Assembly: GCA_025360105.1 (NCBI GenBank)
Contig: JANYCT010000051.1
Span: 124,001-188,000 of the forward strand
DNA from: Actinomycetes bacterium
GTDB taxonomy: Bacteria > Actinomycetota > Acidimicrobiia > Acidimicrobiales > Ilumatobacteraceae
Direction: 5' to 3'
Length of the DNA: 64,000 nucleotides
Shown here: positions 1-7,737 of the stretch, piece after piece
Layout: each line of letters opens with the position of its first letter
Numbering within the stretch: position 1 is the stretch's first letter
The notes under the pieces: model-generated
The model's database searches: none
The model's input: only the letters and a program-made list of their open reading frames with translations
Told to the model about the DNA's origin: nothing
Translations under genes and position numbers: made by a program

Positions 1-1256
1 CCTACATCCGCCGGCGCAACGGTCAAGAGCCCATCACGTATCTGCACCCACTGCTCGAGAACAGCTTGGGCAAGACCCTGGGTATCCCGCTGTTCCAGGA
101 GCAACTGATGCAGATGGCCATCGATGTTGCCGGCTTCACACCCAGCGAAGCCGATCAACTCCGTCAGGCAATGGGGTCGAAGCGATCCAAGGCGCGCATG
201 GAGAAACTGCGCGTCCGTCTGTTCGCGGGTATGGCCGAGCGCGGCATCGTCGGCGAGGTTGCCGATGAGTTGTTCGTGAAGATGTCCGCGTTCGCCAACT
301 ACGGATTCCCCGAATCGCACTCGGTGTCGTTCGCGTATCTGGTCTACGCGTCGTCGTGGATCAAGTTCCACGAACCGGCGGTGTTCTGCGCGGCATTGCT
401 GAACGCGCAGCCGATGGGGTTCTGGTCGCCACACTCGTTGGTGCAAGACGCCACACGCCACGGGGTGCACACGCGTACGCCCGATCTCAACGCATCGCTG
501 GCAGCGGCCACGCTGCAGCCCGATGCGTCATCGTGTTCGGGTCAGGCGGTGCGGTTGGGCCTCGGGTCGGTGCGCGGCATCGGCTCGGCGCTGGCGCTCA
601 GCATCGAGACCGAACGCAACGAACACGGCCCGTTCCGAAACATCGAGCACCTCACTCGTCGAGTGCCAGCGCTCGATCTCGCCCAACTCGAAGCACTGGC
701 CACCGCGGGTGCGTTCGGTGAATGCTTCGGGCTCGATCGCCGTGAAGCGTTGTGGACCGTAGGTGCCGTGGCCCAGTCGCGCCCCGATCGCCTCGCCGGG
801 GTGGTTACCGGAGCCGTGGCCCCACGGCTGCCGGGCATGGATCCCGTGGAGATCGCGGTGGCCGATTTGTGGGCTACGGGTATTGCGCCCAATGGTCATC
901 CCACACAGTTCATGCGGTCACGTCTTGCCGAGTTGGGCGTGGTCACCTCCGCTGGCTTGTGGGAGAGCGAACCGGGCAGCAAGGTGTTGGTGGCCGGCGT
1001 GGTCACTCACCGCCAGCGGCCGATGACCGCGCAGGGCACCACGTTCATGAACCTCGAGGACGAAACCGGCCTCATCAACGTGGTCTGCTCGAAGGGTTGC
1101 TGGGCGCGCTATCGCAGCATCGCTCGCGAAGCGCCAGCGTTGTTCATCCGCGGCCGGCTCGAAAGCAACGAGGGTGTCATCAACATCGTTGCCGAACAAC
1201 TCACGCCGCTGCACCTGCCCGCCGCCGGTGCCACGCAGAGCCGCGACTTCCGCTGA
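1..1256 (+). CDS. dnaE2: Error-prone DNA polymerase DnaE2, C-terminal part (5' end outside window)
   Basis: The reading frame is open from the left edge (first whole codon at base 3) to TGA at 1254-1256, giving about 417 residues of a protein that is normally over 1000. It shows the C-terminal fingers region of bacterial family C polymerases (LFQEQLMQMA, then the MGSKRS block and a long helix-hairpin region with FANYGFPESHSVSFAYL), an OB-fold segment near the end (VLVAGVVTHRQRP...FMNLEDETG) and the SRDFR terminus typical of DnaE2. DnaE2 is the SOS-linked translesion polymerase that acts with ImuA/ImuB in many actinobacteria. Partner genes would lie to the left and are not visible. The next gene is convergent, 25 nt away. 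Confidence 0.93.
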   Translation, partial: YIRRRNGQEPITYLHPLLENSLGKTLGIPLFQEQLMQMAIDVAGFTPSEADQLRQAMGSKRSKARMEKLRVRLFAGMAERGIVGEVADELFVKMSAFANYGFPESHSVSFAYLVYASSWIKFHEPAVFCAALLNAQPMGFWSPHSLVQDATRHGVHTRTPDLNASLAAATLQPDASSCSGQAVRLGLGSVRGIGSALALSIETERNEHGPFRNIEHLTRRVPALDLAQLEALATAGAFGECFGLDRREALWTVGAVAQSRPDRLAGVVTGAVAPRLPGMDPVEIAVADLWATGIAPNGHPTQFMRSRLAELGVVTSAGLWESEPGSKVLVAGVVTHRQRPMTAQGTTFMNLEDETGLINVVCSKGCWARYRSIAREAPALFIRGRLESNEGVINIVAEQLTPLHLPAAGATQSRDFR

Positions 1257-1281
1257 GGTGCTGCTGCGGCGTCGACCGTCT

Positions 1282-1794
1282 TCAGGGCTCTACATCAATC
1301 GGTTCAATCGGGGGGCCGAACGTGAAGTAGTCGCGTAGCAGGGTGGGCAGCTGTAGGGGAGCCGTACGCAGGCCCTCGCGCGACCAGGCGTGCTCCAGCT
1401 CGGGCAGCGTCCACCAGCGCAGCTCGAACACGAACTCGGCGTTGAGCTGCTCCCACGTGAACGTCGGCTCCGGCTCGAACCCAGGAGGTGCGTCGACTTC
1501 GTAGATCTGCTCGCGCTGGCCATCGAACTCACCACTGAGGAACGCGACGATGTGCAGTCGGTTCCACAGGTGCGCGCCGATCACTGCGTCGTGCAGGCCG
1601 AGCTCTTCTGTGAGTTCGCGACGCAACGCATCGTGGTGCGTCTCGCCGGCATCCAGTCCGCCGCCGGGCAGCGCCCACCGCGTGCCGGCAGGAAACTCGA
1701 ACCGCACCAGCAGTACGCGCCCCTCGGCATCGACCACCAGACCACGCACGGCCTCGCGGATGCGCAGCACGGTGGTGTCATCGGGTTGGGTCAC
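1282..1794 (-). CDS. NUDIX hydrolase
   Basis: A 170-residue protein with a perfect Nudix box (G-x5-E-x7-REL-x-EELGL) at about residues 45-67, preceded by the usual beta-strand with RWALPGG. Nudix enzymes hydrolyse nucleoside diphosphates linked to another group; the substrate cannot be told from sequence. The start is GTG at 1794, overlapping the TGA of the upstream ABM-domain gene as GTGA, so the two are almost certainly translationally coupled in one minus-strand operon. The tail after the box (WWTLPELEHAW) is normal for small housekeeping Nudix proteins. Confidence 0.9.
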   Translation of the reverse strand: MTQPDDTTVLRIREAVRGLVVDAEGRVLLVRFEFPAGTRWALPGGGLDAGETHHDALRRELTEELGLHDAVIGAHLWNRLHIVAFLSGEFDGQREQIYEVDAPPGFEPEPTFTWEQLNAEFVFELRWWTLPELEHAWSREGLRTAPLQLPTLLRDYFTFGPPIEPIDVEP

Positions 1795-2129
1795 CCGAAA
1801 TCAACCGTGGCGACGCCGGCCGCGTTGTATACCGGGGCTTCGGCATCAACGTGGAACTTCTTCGTCGATGCACCGGTGATGCCGTGCGAACCCAGCAGCC
1901 GGCGCATGTCGCGGTAGTTGGCGTGCAGGAAATGTGCGGCCAGGTTCTCGGCTGTATCCCAGCGTTCGTACACCGAGATGCAGTCGGGCTCTATCGGATC
2001 GGCCGCGAACACATAGGCAATGCAACCCGGCTCGTCGTTGCGTGTTGCGGCCTGCAGCGCGGCCGATGCCTCGATGGCGCCGGCGCGGGCCTCAGCAGGG
2101 ATGGTGATGGTTCCAGCGACGATGATCAT
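1791..2129 (-). CDS. Antibiotic biosynthesis monooxygenase (ABM) domain protein, putative quinol monooxygenase
   Basis: A 112-residue single-domain protein with the ferredoxin-like ABM pattern: N-terminal strand MIIVAGTITIP, helix, NDEPGCIAYVFAADP, the strand ISVYERWDTAENLAAH, and H...Y near the second helix. Relatives such as YgiN oxidise quinols without metal or cofactor, and others act on polyketides or in heme breakdown. No biosynthetic cluster lies nearby, so a YgiN-like housekeeping or detoxifying role is more likely. It is the first gene of a two-gene minus-strand unit with the NUDIX gene (4-nt overlap). Confidence 0.82.
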   Translation of the reverse strand: MIIVAGTITIPAEARAGAIEASAALQAATRNDEPGCIAYVFAADPIEPDCISVYERWDTAENLAAHFLHANYRDMRRLLGSHGITGASTKKFHVDAEAPVYNAAGVATVDFG

Positions 2130-2208
2130 GTCCGTAGCTCAGCACATGCCACGGCGCGGATCGTTACCGATCCGCCGGGCTCATGCTGGATGGCTCATGC
2201 TGGATGGC

Positions 2209-2496
2209 TCATTCGTCGGGCGAATCGCGCAGGCCGTCGTTGAACGACTTGTACATGTCGTAGACGTCTTTGCACTTCTGGCACAGCGGCAGCTTCTTGG
2301 GATCGCGCGATGGCACCCACACGTGGCCGCACAGTGCCTCGATCGGCGTGCCGTAGATGCGCGCCTCCAACACCTTTGCCGCTGCCGACTCGCCCGGGTC
2401 GGTCTTGACGATGTGGGCCAGCGCGGGCTCGCCAGTTTCGAGCACCTCGTCCAGATCGGGGATCGTCTGCCCGGGCATCACTTGAACCTGACTCAT
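2209..2496 (-). CDS. DUF3039 family protein
   Basis: A 95-residue protein carrying the actinobacterial DUF3039 core ALCGHVWVPSRDPKKLPLC-x2-C, in which one His and three Cys look like a small zinc site (CGH...CQKC). The function is unknown; the family is confined to Actinobacteria and is often near DNA-metabolism genes. It is read divergently from the FmdB gene, with only 35 nt between the two start codons, so the two share a promoter region. The ATG start at 2496 gives the family's normal N-terminus. Confidence 0.85.
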   Translation of the reverse strand: MSQVQVMPGQTIPDLDEVLETGEPALAHIVKTDPGESAAAKVLEARIYGTPIEALCGHVWVPSRDPKKLPLCQKCKDVYDMYKSFNDGLRDSPDE

Positions 2497-2518
2497 GGCA
2501 TCTAGTCAAGCATGCGGC

Positions 2519-2524
2519 TACTCT
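2519..2524 (+). promoter_or_regulatory. -10 box TACTCT of the FmdB gene
   Basis: TACTCT ends 7 nt before ATG 2532, and no Shine-Dalgarno sequence fits between them. This spacing fits a leaderless transcript. The same arrangement recurs at many genes in the window. Confidence 0.6.
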
Positions 2525-2531
2525 CTCGGCG

Positions 2532-2762
2532 ATGCCTCTCTACGAATACCGCTGCCGTACCTGTGACGAATCGTTCGAGCTGCGCCGCACGATGGCCGAG
2601 TCCAATGCGCCCGCATCGTGCCCATCGGGCCACGACAACGCGGTTCGTTTGCTCTCGGTATTCGCCAGCGTTGGCGCGTCGAGCAGTGGGTCTGGCCAGG
2701 CAGCGAGCGCGCCGCAGCCATCGGGCGGCGGGTGTGGCTCGGCCTGCGGCTGTCATCACTGA
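2532..2762 (+). CDS. FmdB family zinc-ribbon protein
   Basis: A 76-residue protein opening with the family hallmark MPLYEYRC-x2-C-DESFE. The second half-site is C-x3-H (CPSGH) instead of the usual C-x2-C, so zinc would be held by three Cys and one His if it binds at all. The tail is Ser/Gly-rich and ends in a Cys/His cluster (CGSACGCHH) that is common in this family. The family was named from formamidase/acetamidase regulation, but its general role is unclear. Leaderless start at 2532. Confidence 0.9.
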   Translation: MPLYEYRCRTCDESFELRRTMAESNAPASCPSGHDNAVRLLSVFASVGASSSGSGQAASAPQPSGGGCGSACGCHH

Positions 2763-3085
2763 CCACGCGTATGCCATGTACTTTGGGTGATGTGCCTCAT
2801 GACCGGGTTGCACCCAGGTTGGCATTCCGACTTGGCATTGTCCTGAGCGCAGCGTAGGGTCACCTCTGTGATCGCCGCCGCCTCTGCCATGCTCGCAGCA
2901 TTCGCTGCAGCCATTGCAGTAGTCGCAGCACCACGCGTACCCGTCGCCGTACCCGCAGTCATTTGCACCGGGTGGGGCACACGGGGCAGCCGCTCGCACT
3001 GAGCAGCGCAACCTCCGCTCCACCCCCGCCGGAAACGGCTGCGGGTGTCGCAGCTGAATCTGGCTCTCCACGAAAAGGACAGCCC
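2763..3085. other. 323-nt gap between FmdB and malic enzyme, with one possible small ORF
   Basis: No established gene fits here. The only candidate is a 44-codon plus-strand frame, GTG 2868 to TGA 3002, with AGGG 8 nt upstream of the GTG. Its product would begin with a hydrophobic Ala/Val-rich segment of about 20 residues followed by a Pro/Val stretch. It could be a small membrane peptide or the stump of a SAF-domain protein, a type that often follows FmdB in actinobacteria; that last point is from memory. The rest has no clear hairpin. Malic enzyme has its own ribosome binding site (AAAGGA at about 3074-3079). Confidence 0.3.
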
Positions 3086-4498
3086 ATGTCGAACGACGAA
3101 ACAACAACCAAGCGGATGACAAAGCCCTCTGCCGGCTTCGCATTGAACATCGACGTCGCGGCCGCAGATGTGGCCGACTTCTCTGGCATGGTGCGCGCCG
3201 TTGTTGCATGTGGTGCAGACATCCGCACGATGGATGCGCTCGGCGACGGATCGCGTCGGCTCGTGGTGGCCTGTTCGGGAGTGGAACAGCAGCATGCCGT
3301 GCGCGCTGCGATAGCGACGTCGCCCGGGGTGCGCGCGCTGTCCATCAGCGACGCCACCTTCGATTTGCACCTCGGTGGCAAGATCAACGTTGCGTCGCGC
3401 GTGAGCGTGCGCAACGCCGACGAACTCGCGATGGCCTACACACCCGGAGTGGGACGTGTGTGCATGGCGATCGCCGATGACCCGGCCGTGGTGTGGACCC
3501 ACACGGGGCGCTCGAATGCTGTTGCTGTGCTGTCCGATGGCACAGCCGTGCTCGGGCTGGGCAACATCGGCCCCGAGGCGGCGATGCCGGTGATGGAGGG
3601 CAAGGCCGTGCTGTTCAAACAGTTCGGCGGGGTCGACGCGTATCCGATCTGTGTGAGTGCTTCGACGGTGGATGAGATCGTGGCGGTCGCGAAGGCACTT
3701 GCCCCCACCTTTGGCGGCATCAACCTCGAAGACATCGCCGCGCCTGCGTGCTTCGAAATCGAAGAACGATTGCAGCGAGAGCTTGATATCCCGGTGTTCC
3801 ACGACGATCAACACGGCACCGCGATCGTGGTGCTCGCCGCGATGCAGAACGCCGCCAAGGTGGTTGGCAAGCAGTTGTCAGACATGACGGTGGCCGTGGT
3901 GGGCACAGGCGCGGCTGGGGTTGCCTGTGCGAAGTTGCTGCACCTCGTGGGCGTCGGCGACGTGATCGGTGTCGATCGCATCGGCATCCTGCATGACGGC
4001 CGCGACGATGTCCTGCCGGCGTCGAAGCAATGGTTCGTCGACAACGGCAACCGGAGTGGCCGCACCGGTGGTGTGGCCGAGGCGCTCAAGGGCGTCGATG
4101 CTCTGCTCGGCCTCAGCGGCCCCGGTGTGATCGAGGCCGAGTGGCTGGTGAACATGGCCGACGACGCCATCGTGTTTGCCATGGCGAACCCGGTGCCCGA
4201 GGTGATGCCTGAACTGATGCCCGACAACGTGGCCGTGGTGGCCACAGGTCGCAGCGACTACCCGAACCAAATCAACAACGTGTTGGCCTTCCCCGGCGTG
4301 TTCCGGGGGTTGCTCGATGTGCGTGCCACAAAATGCACCGATGAGATGAAGCTGGCCGCTGCGGCAGCGCTGGCCGCCATGGTGCAAGATCCCACCGCCG
4401 AGCGGGTCCTTCCCGGGGCCTTCGACGACGGCGTCGCCAGTGCTGTGGCCAGTGCCGTCGCCGCCACTGCGACGGCACAGGGTTGCGTGCGAGACTGA
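3086..4498 (+). CDS. NAD(P)-dependent malic enzyme with N-terminal ACT domain
   Basis: A 470-residue protein that decarboxylates malate to pyruvate with reduction of NAD(P). Residues 12-90 form an ACT-like regulatory domain; the malic domain follows (YTPGVGRVC at about 118, [36 protein letters not shown]), then the NAD-binding domain (GTGAAGVA at about 273) and [15 protein letters not shown]. An upstream frame would add 41 residues, but ATG 3086 has AAAGGA at the right distance and matches the length of actinobacterial homologues, so I chose it. The ACT domain suggests control by an amino acid or other small ligand. DUF4031 follows 4 nt after the stop. Confidence 0.93.
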   Translation: MSNDETTTKRMTKPSAGFALNIDVAAADVADFSGMVRAVVACGADIRTMDALGDGSRRLVVACSGVEQQHAVRAAIATSPGVRALSISDATFDLHLGGKINVASRVSVRNADELAMAYTPGVGRVCMAIADDPAVVWTHTGRSNAVAVLSDGTAVLGLGNIGPEAAMPVMEGKAVLFKQFGGVDAYPICVSASTVDEIVAVAKALAPTFGGINLEDIAAPACFEIEERLQRELDIPVFHDDQHGTAIVVLAAMQNAAKVVGKQLSDMTVAVVGTGAAGVACAKLLHLVGVGDVIGVDRIGILHDGRDDVLPASKQWFVDNGNRSGRTGGVAEALKGVDALLGLSGPGVIEAEWLVNMADDAIVFAMANPVPEVMPELMPDNVAVVATGRSDYPNQINNVLAFPGVFRGLLDVRATKCTDEMKLAAAAALAAMVQDPTAERVLPGAFDDGVASAVASAVAATATAQGCVRD

Positions 4499-4502
4499 CC
4501 GA

Positions 4503-4805
4503 ATGGCGATCCTGATCGACGACCCCATCTGGCCATTTCGCAACCGCAGATGGTGCCATTTGGTCAGCGACAGCAGCCTCGATGAACTGCACGAGTTCGC
4601 CGCAGCCCTGGGCATTCCCGGCAGGGGTTTCCACGGCGACCACTACGACGTGCCCGAGGAACACCGCGATGCGGCGGTGGCCGCTGGAGCGCAACCGGTG
4701 AGCAGTCGCGAGCTGCTGAACCGTCTACGCGATGGCGGCCTTCGCTTGTCGCCGGCTGAACGCCGACTGGCTCAAGCGGGATTGGGTTCATTGGGACCAA
4801 CGTGA
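4503..4805 (+). CDS. DUF4031 family protein
   Basis: A 100-residue protein with the DUF4031 pattern: ILIDDPIWPF, RWCHLVSDSSLDELHEFA, LGIP-x2-GFHGDHYDVPEE, then VSSRELLNRLR. The function is not known; conserved His and Asp residues (HLVSD, GDHYDVP) suggest a metal or catalytic site. ATG 4503 lies 4 nt after the malic enzyme stop, so the two are likely co-transcribed. Its 3' end overlaps the convergent RadC-like gene by 18 nt. Confidence 0.88.
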   Translation: MAILIDDPIWPFRNRRWCHLVSDSSLDELHEFAAALGIPGRGFHGDHYDVPEEHRDAAVAAGAQPVSSRELLNRLRDGGLRLSPAERRLAQAGLGSLGPT

Positions 4806-5222
4806 CGGGATGCCCAACCGTGCCCGCGGGCTCTGCGTGCACCCCCGGCCGATGATGAGCCAATCAATGAGCACGAGCCCGGACTCCTCGACCACGTCGG
4901 CAGCTTCGAACCACAGTTCGTCGTCGCCCGGCAACACGCCGCCGCCCGGGCGCACCGTGGCCAGCACCAGCGAGGTGATCTCGGTGCTCGCGCTGGCCGA
5001 GATAGCCATGGTCTCGGCCACGTCGATGACATGACGTGGTTGGTCGGTACCGTTGACTGAGACGAGTTCGTGGCCGCAGTGGTTGGCGTCGAGGAACATC
5101 GTCAGTGTTTCGTGCACGAGCGGATATGTCATCGCAAGGCCAAAGACCGTGAGGGCTTGAGTGGCGTTGATGATCGGATCAAGACGGGCGCGTGGGACGC
5201 GTCCGTGGGAAGAGACAGGCAT
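4788..5222 (-). CDS. RadC/JAB-fold-like protein lacking the metal-binding histidines
   Basis: A 144-residue protein. The core follows the RadC pattern: a strand (HELVSVNGTDQP), a helix (AETMAISASAS), a strand (ITSLVLATVRP), then GLVLIDWLIIGRG in the place of RadC's LLDHIIIG. Where RadC and other JAMM proteases have HNHPSGD, this protein has VRPGGGVLPGDDE, so the two zinc-binding His are gone, while an acidic pair remains. I read it as a catalytically dead JAB-fold protein; function unknown. ATG 5222 is chosen because the longer upstream frame reads as the shadow of ectC. Confidence 0.55.
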   Translation of the reverse strand: MPVSSHGRVPRARLDPIINATQALTVFGLAMTYPLVHETLTMFLDANHCGHELVSVNGTDQPRHVIDVAETMAISASASTEITSLVLATVRPGGGVLPGDDELWFEAADVVEESGLVLIDWLIIGRGCTQSPRARLGIPSRWSQ

Positions 5223-5400
5223 GGCATACCCCCGGGGTGAGATGTGAATGCGGGGGAAGCCGTGGGGCCGACAGTAGTGAGGGGGTGTTGCAGTGCTGAA
5301 CGGTGCACCGGTGGCGCGCCGCGGCTGAGCAGTGCACCGGACGTCTGCAGAACGCCCCTGCGCAACCTCCGTCTCTGAGACAGTAGCCGCCGTTGGTAGA

Positions 5401-5790
5401 TCAGTCGTCCGGGATGTCGTAGCTGCCGTCGTCGGTGTGGGTCTCGAAGCCGGTGAGCGCGGGGTTGAAGATGCACACCAGATGTAGGTCGCCCTTGATC
5501 GCACGCACGATGTGCGCATCGTGGTTCTCGAGCGCATAGATGGTGCCGGGCTCGATGAGATAGGTGATGCCGGTGGCGACATCGGTGACCTCGCCCTCGC
5601 CGGCGTAGCAGTAGTTCGCCTCGACATGGTTCTTGTATTCCAACTGCAGTTCGGAGCCTTCGCGTACGCGGGTCTCGTGCACCGAAAAGCCCATCCCGTC
5701 GCGCTTGATGATCATCCGCTTGCTGTCCCAACCGGGGCCGGTGGCGTGGCGGGTGGTGTTTTCAATCTCTGCCGAAGTCACAACGATCAT
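5401..5790 (-). CDS. ectC: L-ectoine synthase, orphan copy
   Basis: A 129-residue cupin that closes N-gamma-acetyl-diaminobutyrate to ectoine. Family length and motifs fit: GFSVHETRVREG, HVEANYCYAGEGEV, GTIYALENHDAH. The iron ligands known for EctC fall at the standard numbers: Glu57, Tyr85 and His93. No ectA, ectB, ectD or ask_ect gene lies within reach on either side, so this is a stand-alone ectC. Solitary EctC proteins are known in bacteria that cannot make ectoine and are thought to use imported precursors or run side reactions. A TAACGT box sits 6 nt upstream of the ATG. Confidence 0.93.
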   Translation of the reverse strand: MIVVTSAEIENTTRHATGPGWDSKRMIIKRDGMGFSVHETRVREGSELQLEYKNHVEANYCYAGEGEVTDVATGITYLIEPGTIYALENHDAHIVRAIKGDLHLVCIFNPALTGFETHTDDGSYDIPDD

Positions 5791-5796
5791 GCCCGA

Positions 5797-5802
5797 ACGT
5801 TA
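5797..5802 (-). promoter_or_regulatory. -10 box TAACGT of ectC
   Basis: On the minus strand TAACGT ends 6 nt before ATG 5790, giving a leaderless arrangement. ectC therefore has its own promoter and is not simply read through from the amidase gene. Confidence 0.55.
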
Positions 5803-5953
5803 ACCCACTCGACCGTCGCGCCATACGGTGAGAAGAGCCGCACACCGGGCGTCAACTCTCCGAAGTTGCGTCGTGCCGGCCCATGAGGGGCCGCTGGGGC
5901 GCTACTTCGGCGGACGGCGAGGGCGGCGCAACGTGCGGCGCTCCTCGGGTGCG

Positions 5954-7291
5954 TCAGGAATCGGTGAGGCAGTGTTCGATGCGTACAGCGAGATCGAGCA
6001 GGGCGTCGTCGCCGCTGCGGCGTCCGGTGAGCAACAGACCAATGGGCCGAGGCTGAAATGGCGAGCACGGCAGTGTGATGCTGGGCAGGTCGAGACGGTT
6101 GGCGAATTCGGTCAGGCGGAAGGCCTGTGCGTTGGCGGCAAGGTACGCGCCGTTGTCCTGCAGGTCGGCGATCCGTGGGGGCACGATGCCCACCGTCGGC
6201 GTGAGCACGGCGTCGGCGAGAACGCCTTCGAGTTCCGCGTCGTAGACACCTGAGAGATCGTGCAGGCGCGCGAGGCCGGTGGCGTAGTCGTAGGCGCGCA
6301 CCTCGGCACCGGCAGCGATGCGTGGTCCGACCCGCGGATCGTAGAGATGGCTGTGGGCCTGCAGTCGTTCGCGGTGCAGCATGTACGCCTCGGCGGAGAC
6401 GATGCCCGCCTCGCGCGCCGCGATACCGGATGCCGCGAGGCAGGGCATCGGCATGCGAATGATCTCGGCGCCTCCTTCGACGAGCGTCGCGACCCATGCA
6501 TCGAATGCCGCGGCGATGACGGGTTCCACTCCATCGCTGATGTGTTCGGGCACGATCAGACGCACGCCACTGACGGACGATCGCCCGGGGTCGTCGCTGA
6601 GCGAGGCGTTGACCAGCGCGGCATCAACCCGGCGACACATCTCGGCCGATGCCGCCACGATTCCGGGCACATCGAACGAGGGCGACAGGTAGGCCATACC
6701 CGTATCCGGGTAGCGGTAGCGCGACGGCTTGAACGCAGCTACACCGCAGAACGCTGCCGGGATGCGCACCGAGCCACTGGTGTCGGACCCCAGCGAAACG
6801 TCGGCGATACCCAGTGCGACGGCAACGGCGCCGCCGGATGTTGAACCGCCGCTGACCCGTGCGGAGCCCACCTCGCCGGGGAAGAGCGGATTGAGTGGCG
6901 TGCCGTAGGTGTCGTTGAGTCCCAGTGCGCCGTAGGCGAACTCGGTCATGTTGGTCTGTGCGACCAACACCGCGCCGGCACGGCGAAGCGCGGCAACGGC
7001 TGGGGCATCGACGGTGGCCGCTGGTTGATCGGCGAGCACTCGGGACCCGGCGTGGGTGATCCATCCGGCGACGTCGAAGCATGCCTTCACCGTCAACGTG
7101 AGGCCCGTGAGCGGAGGGAGGTCTCCACCGTTGTCACACAAATCGTCCCAAGCGGCAGCCTCGCTTAGCGCGGCCGCATCGCGGCGCTGCAACAGTGCCG
7201 TGGTGGCCGCGTCGCCGGAGGCGTCGGCGCGATCGAGACAACGCTGCACATGGCTACGGTGCCGGTGCGTTGCCTCATCGGTTGGTTGCAT
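5954..7291 (-). CDS. Amidase (amidase signature family)
   Basis: A 445-residue protein with the Ser-cisSer-Lys hydrolase layout: the lysine in LTLTVKACFDVAG near residue 68, the Gly/Ser block SGGSTSGGAVAVALG with the bridging serine, and the nucleophile region GSDTSGSVRIPAAFCG. Members hydrolyse amides to acid and ammonia; the substrate is not evident, and an aryl amide or allophanate-like compound is possible. ATG 7291 has GAGG 6 nt upstream. The track before it adds 24 residues that do not look like a conserved start. It is divergent from arsC, with 55 nt between the starts. Confidence 0.87.
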   Translation of the reverse strand: MQPTDEATHRHRSHVQRCLDRADASGDAATTALLQRRDAAALSEAAAWDDLCDNGGDLPPLTGLTLTVKACFDVAGWITHAGSRVLADQPAATVDAPAVAALRRAGAVLVAQTNMTEFAYGALGLNDTYGTPLNPLFPGEVGSARVSGGSTSGGAVAVALGIADVSLGSDTSGSVRIPAAFCGVAAFKPSRYRYPDTGMAYLSPSFDVPGIVAASAEMCRRVDAALVNASLSDDPGRSSVSGVRLIVPEHISDGVEPVIAAAFDAWVATLVEGGAEIIRMPMPCLAASGIAAREAGIVSAEAYMLHRERLQAHSHLYDPRVGPRIAAGAEVRAYDYATGLARLHDLSGVYDAELEGVLADAVLTPTVGIVPPRIADLQDNGAYLAANAQAFRLTEFANRLDLPSITLPCSPFQPRPIGLLLTGRRSGDDALLDLAVRIEHCLTDS

Positions 7292-7334
7292 GGAATCCTC
7301 TTTCGCCTTCTGTGGGCATTCGACATGCGTCACG

Positions 7335-7340
7335 TAACCT
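7335..7340 (+). promoter_or_regulatory. -10 box TAACCT of the arsC-like gene
   Basis: TAACCT ends 6 nt before ATG 7347, matching the leaderless promoters elsewhere in the window. It supports translation starting at 7347, upstream of the in-frame TGA, rather than at an internal GTG. Confidence 0.6.
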
Positions 7341-7346
7341 TGCCGC

Positions 7347-7709
7347 ATGGCGCAGATCACCATCTATCACAACCCGAATTGAAACTCCTCGGTCAATGCC
7401 GTGCGCATTGCTCAGGAGTTGGGCGTCACCGCCGACGTCGTGTTGTACCTCAAGACTCCGCCCGATGCAGCGACGCTGGCTGACATCATCGCCAAGTTGG
7501 AGGATCCGGTCACCGATCTGGTGCGCCGCGATGCCAACTTCGCCAAGCTCGGCCTCACCGACGCCGATGTGGCTACGGCCGATCAAGTGATCGCCACGCT
7601 CGTGAAGCACAAGGCGTTGCTGCAGCGGCCTGTAGTGGTCACCCCGAAGACGGCGCTCATCGGCCGCCCCAAGGATCGCATCGCCGAAGCATTGCGCCCG
7701 TACGCGTGA
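7347..7709 (+). CDS. arsC: ArsC-family arsenate reductase with in-frame TGA at the catalytic Cys12: putative selenoprotein
   Basis: One frame runs from ATG 7347 to TGA 7707-7709, interrupted only by TGA at 7380-7382, codon 12. Glutaredoxin-coupled ArsC enzymes of the E. coli R773 type carry the arsenate-attacking cysteine at exactly residue 12 within HNPxC; here the text is IYHNPN-TGA-NSS. The three arsenate-binding arginines of that family also fall on their standard numbers (Arg60, Arg94, Arg107), and LYLKTPP and QRPVVVTP are intact, so the rest of the 120-residue protein shows no decay. A two-part hairpin begins one base after the TGA, as expected of a bacterial SECIS element. I infer that TGA is read as selenocysteine. 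A point mutation, sequencing error, or start at GTG 7401 are the alternatives. No selA, selB, selC or selD lies in the window. Confidence 0.8.
7383..7420 (+). promoter_or_regulatory. Candidate bacterial SECIS hairpin
   Basis: Directly after the in-frame TGA, AACTCCT (7383-7389) pairs with AGGAGTT (7414-7420), and CAATGC (7394-7399) pairs with GCATTG (7405-7410), closing a 5-nt loop CGTGC (7400-7404). G7391-G7392 can pair with C7411-T7412, leaving T7393 as a single bulge. The loop starts 17 nt after the TGA and has G at its second position followed by T. These are the features described for bacterial SECIS elements: short distance, bulged U below the upper stem and GU in the apical loop. Confidence 0.72.
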
Positions 7710-7737
7710 CGGCACCTCAGGCGTGACCCGCAGTGGC

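Noticed and set aside
2756-3814. 352-codon minus-strand frame, including a Cys-rich stretch near 2880-2950
   Set aside because: It runs antisense through malic enzyme. In a second minus frame the Cys-rich run has no ribosome site and no conserved look, so I do not call a gene.
7401-7709. Starting the ArsC-like protein at GTG 7401
   Set aside because: This would remove the HNP loop and the first strand of the thioredoxin-like fold and leave no catalytic residue. The upstream frame, promoter and SECIS-like hairpin explain the region better.
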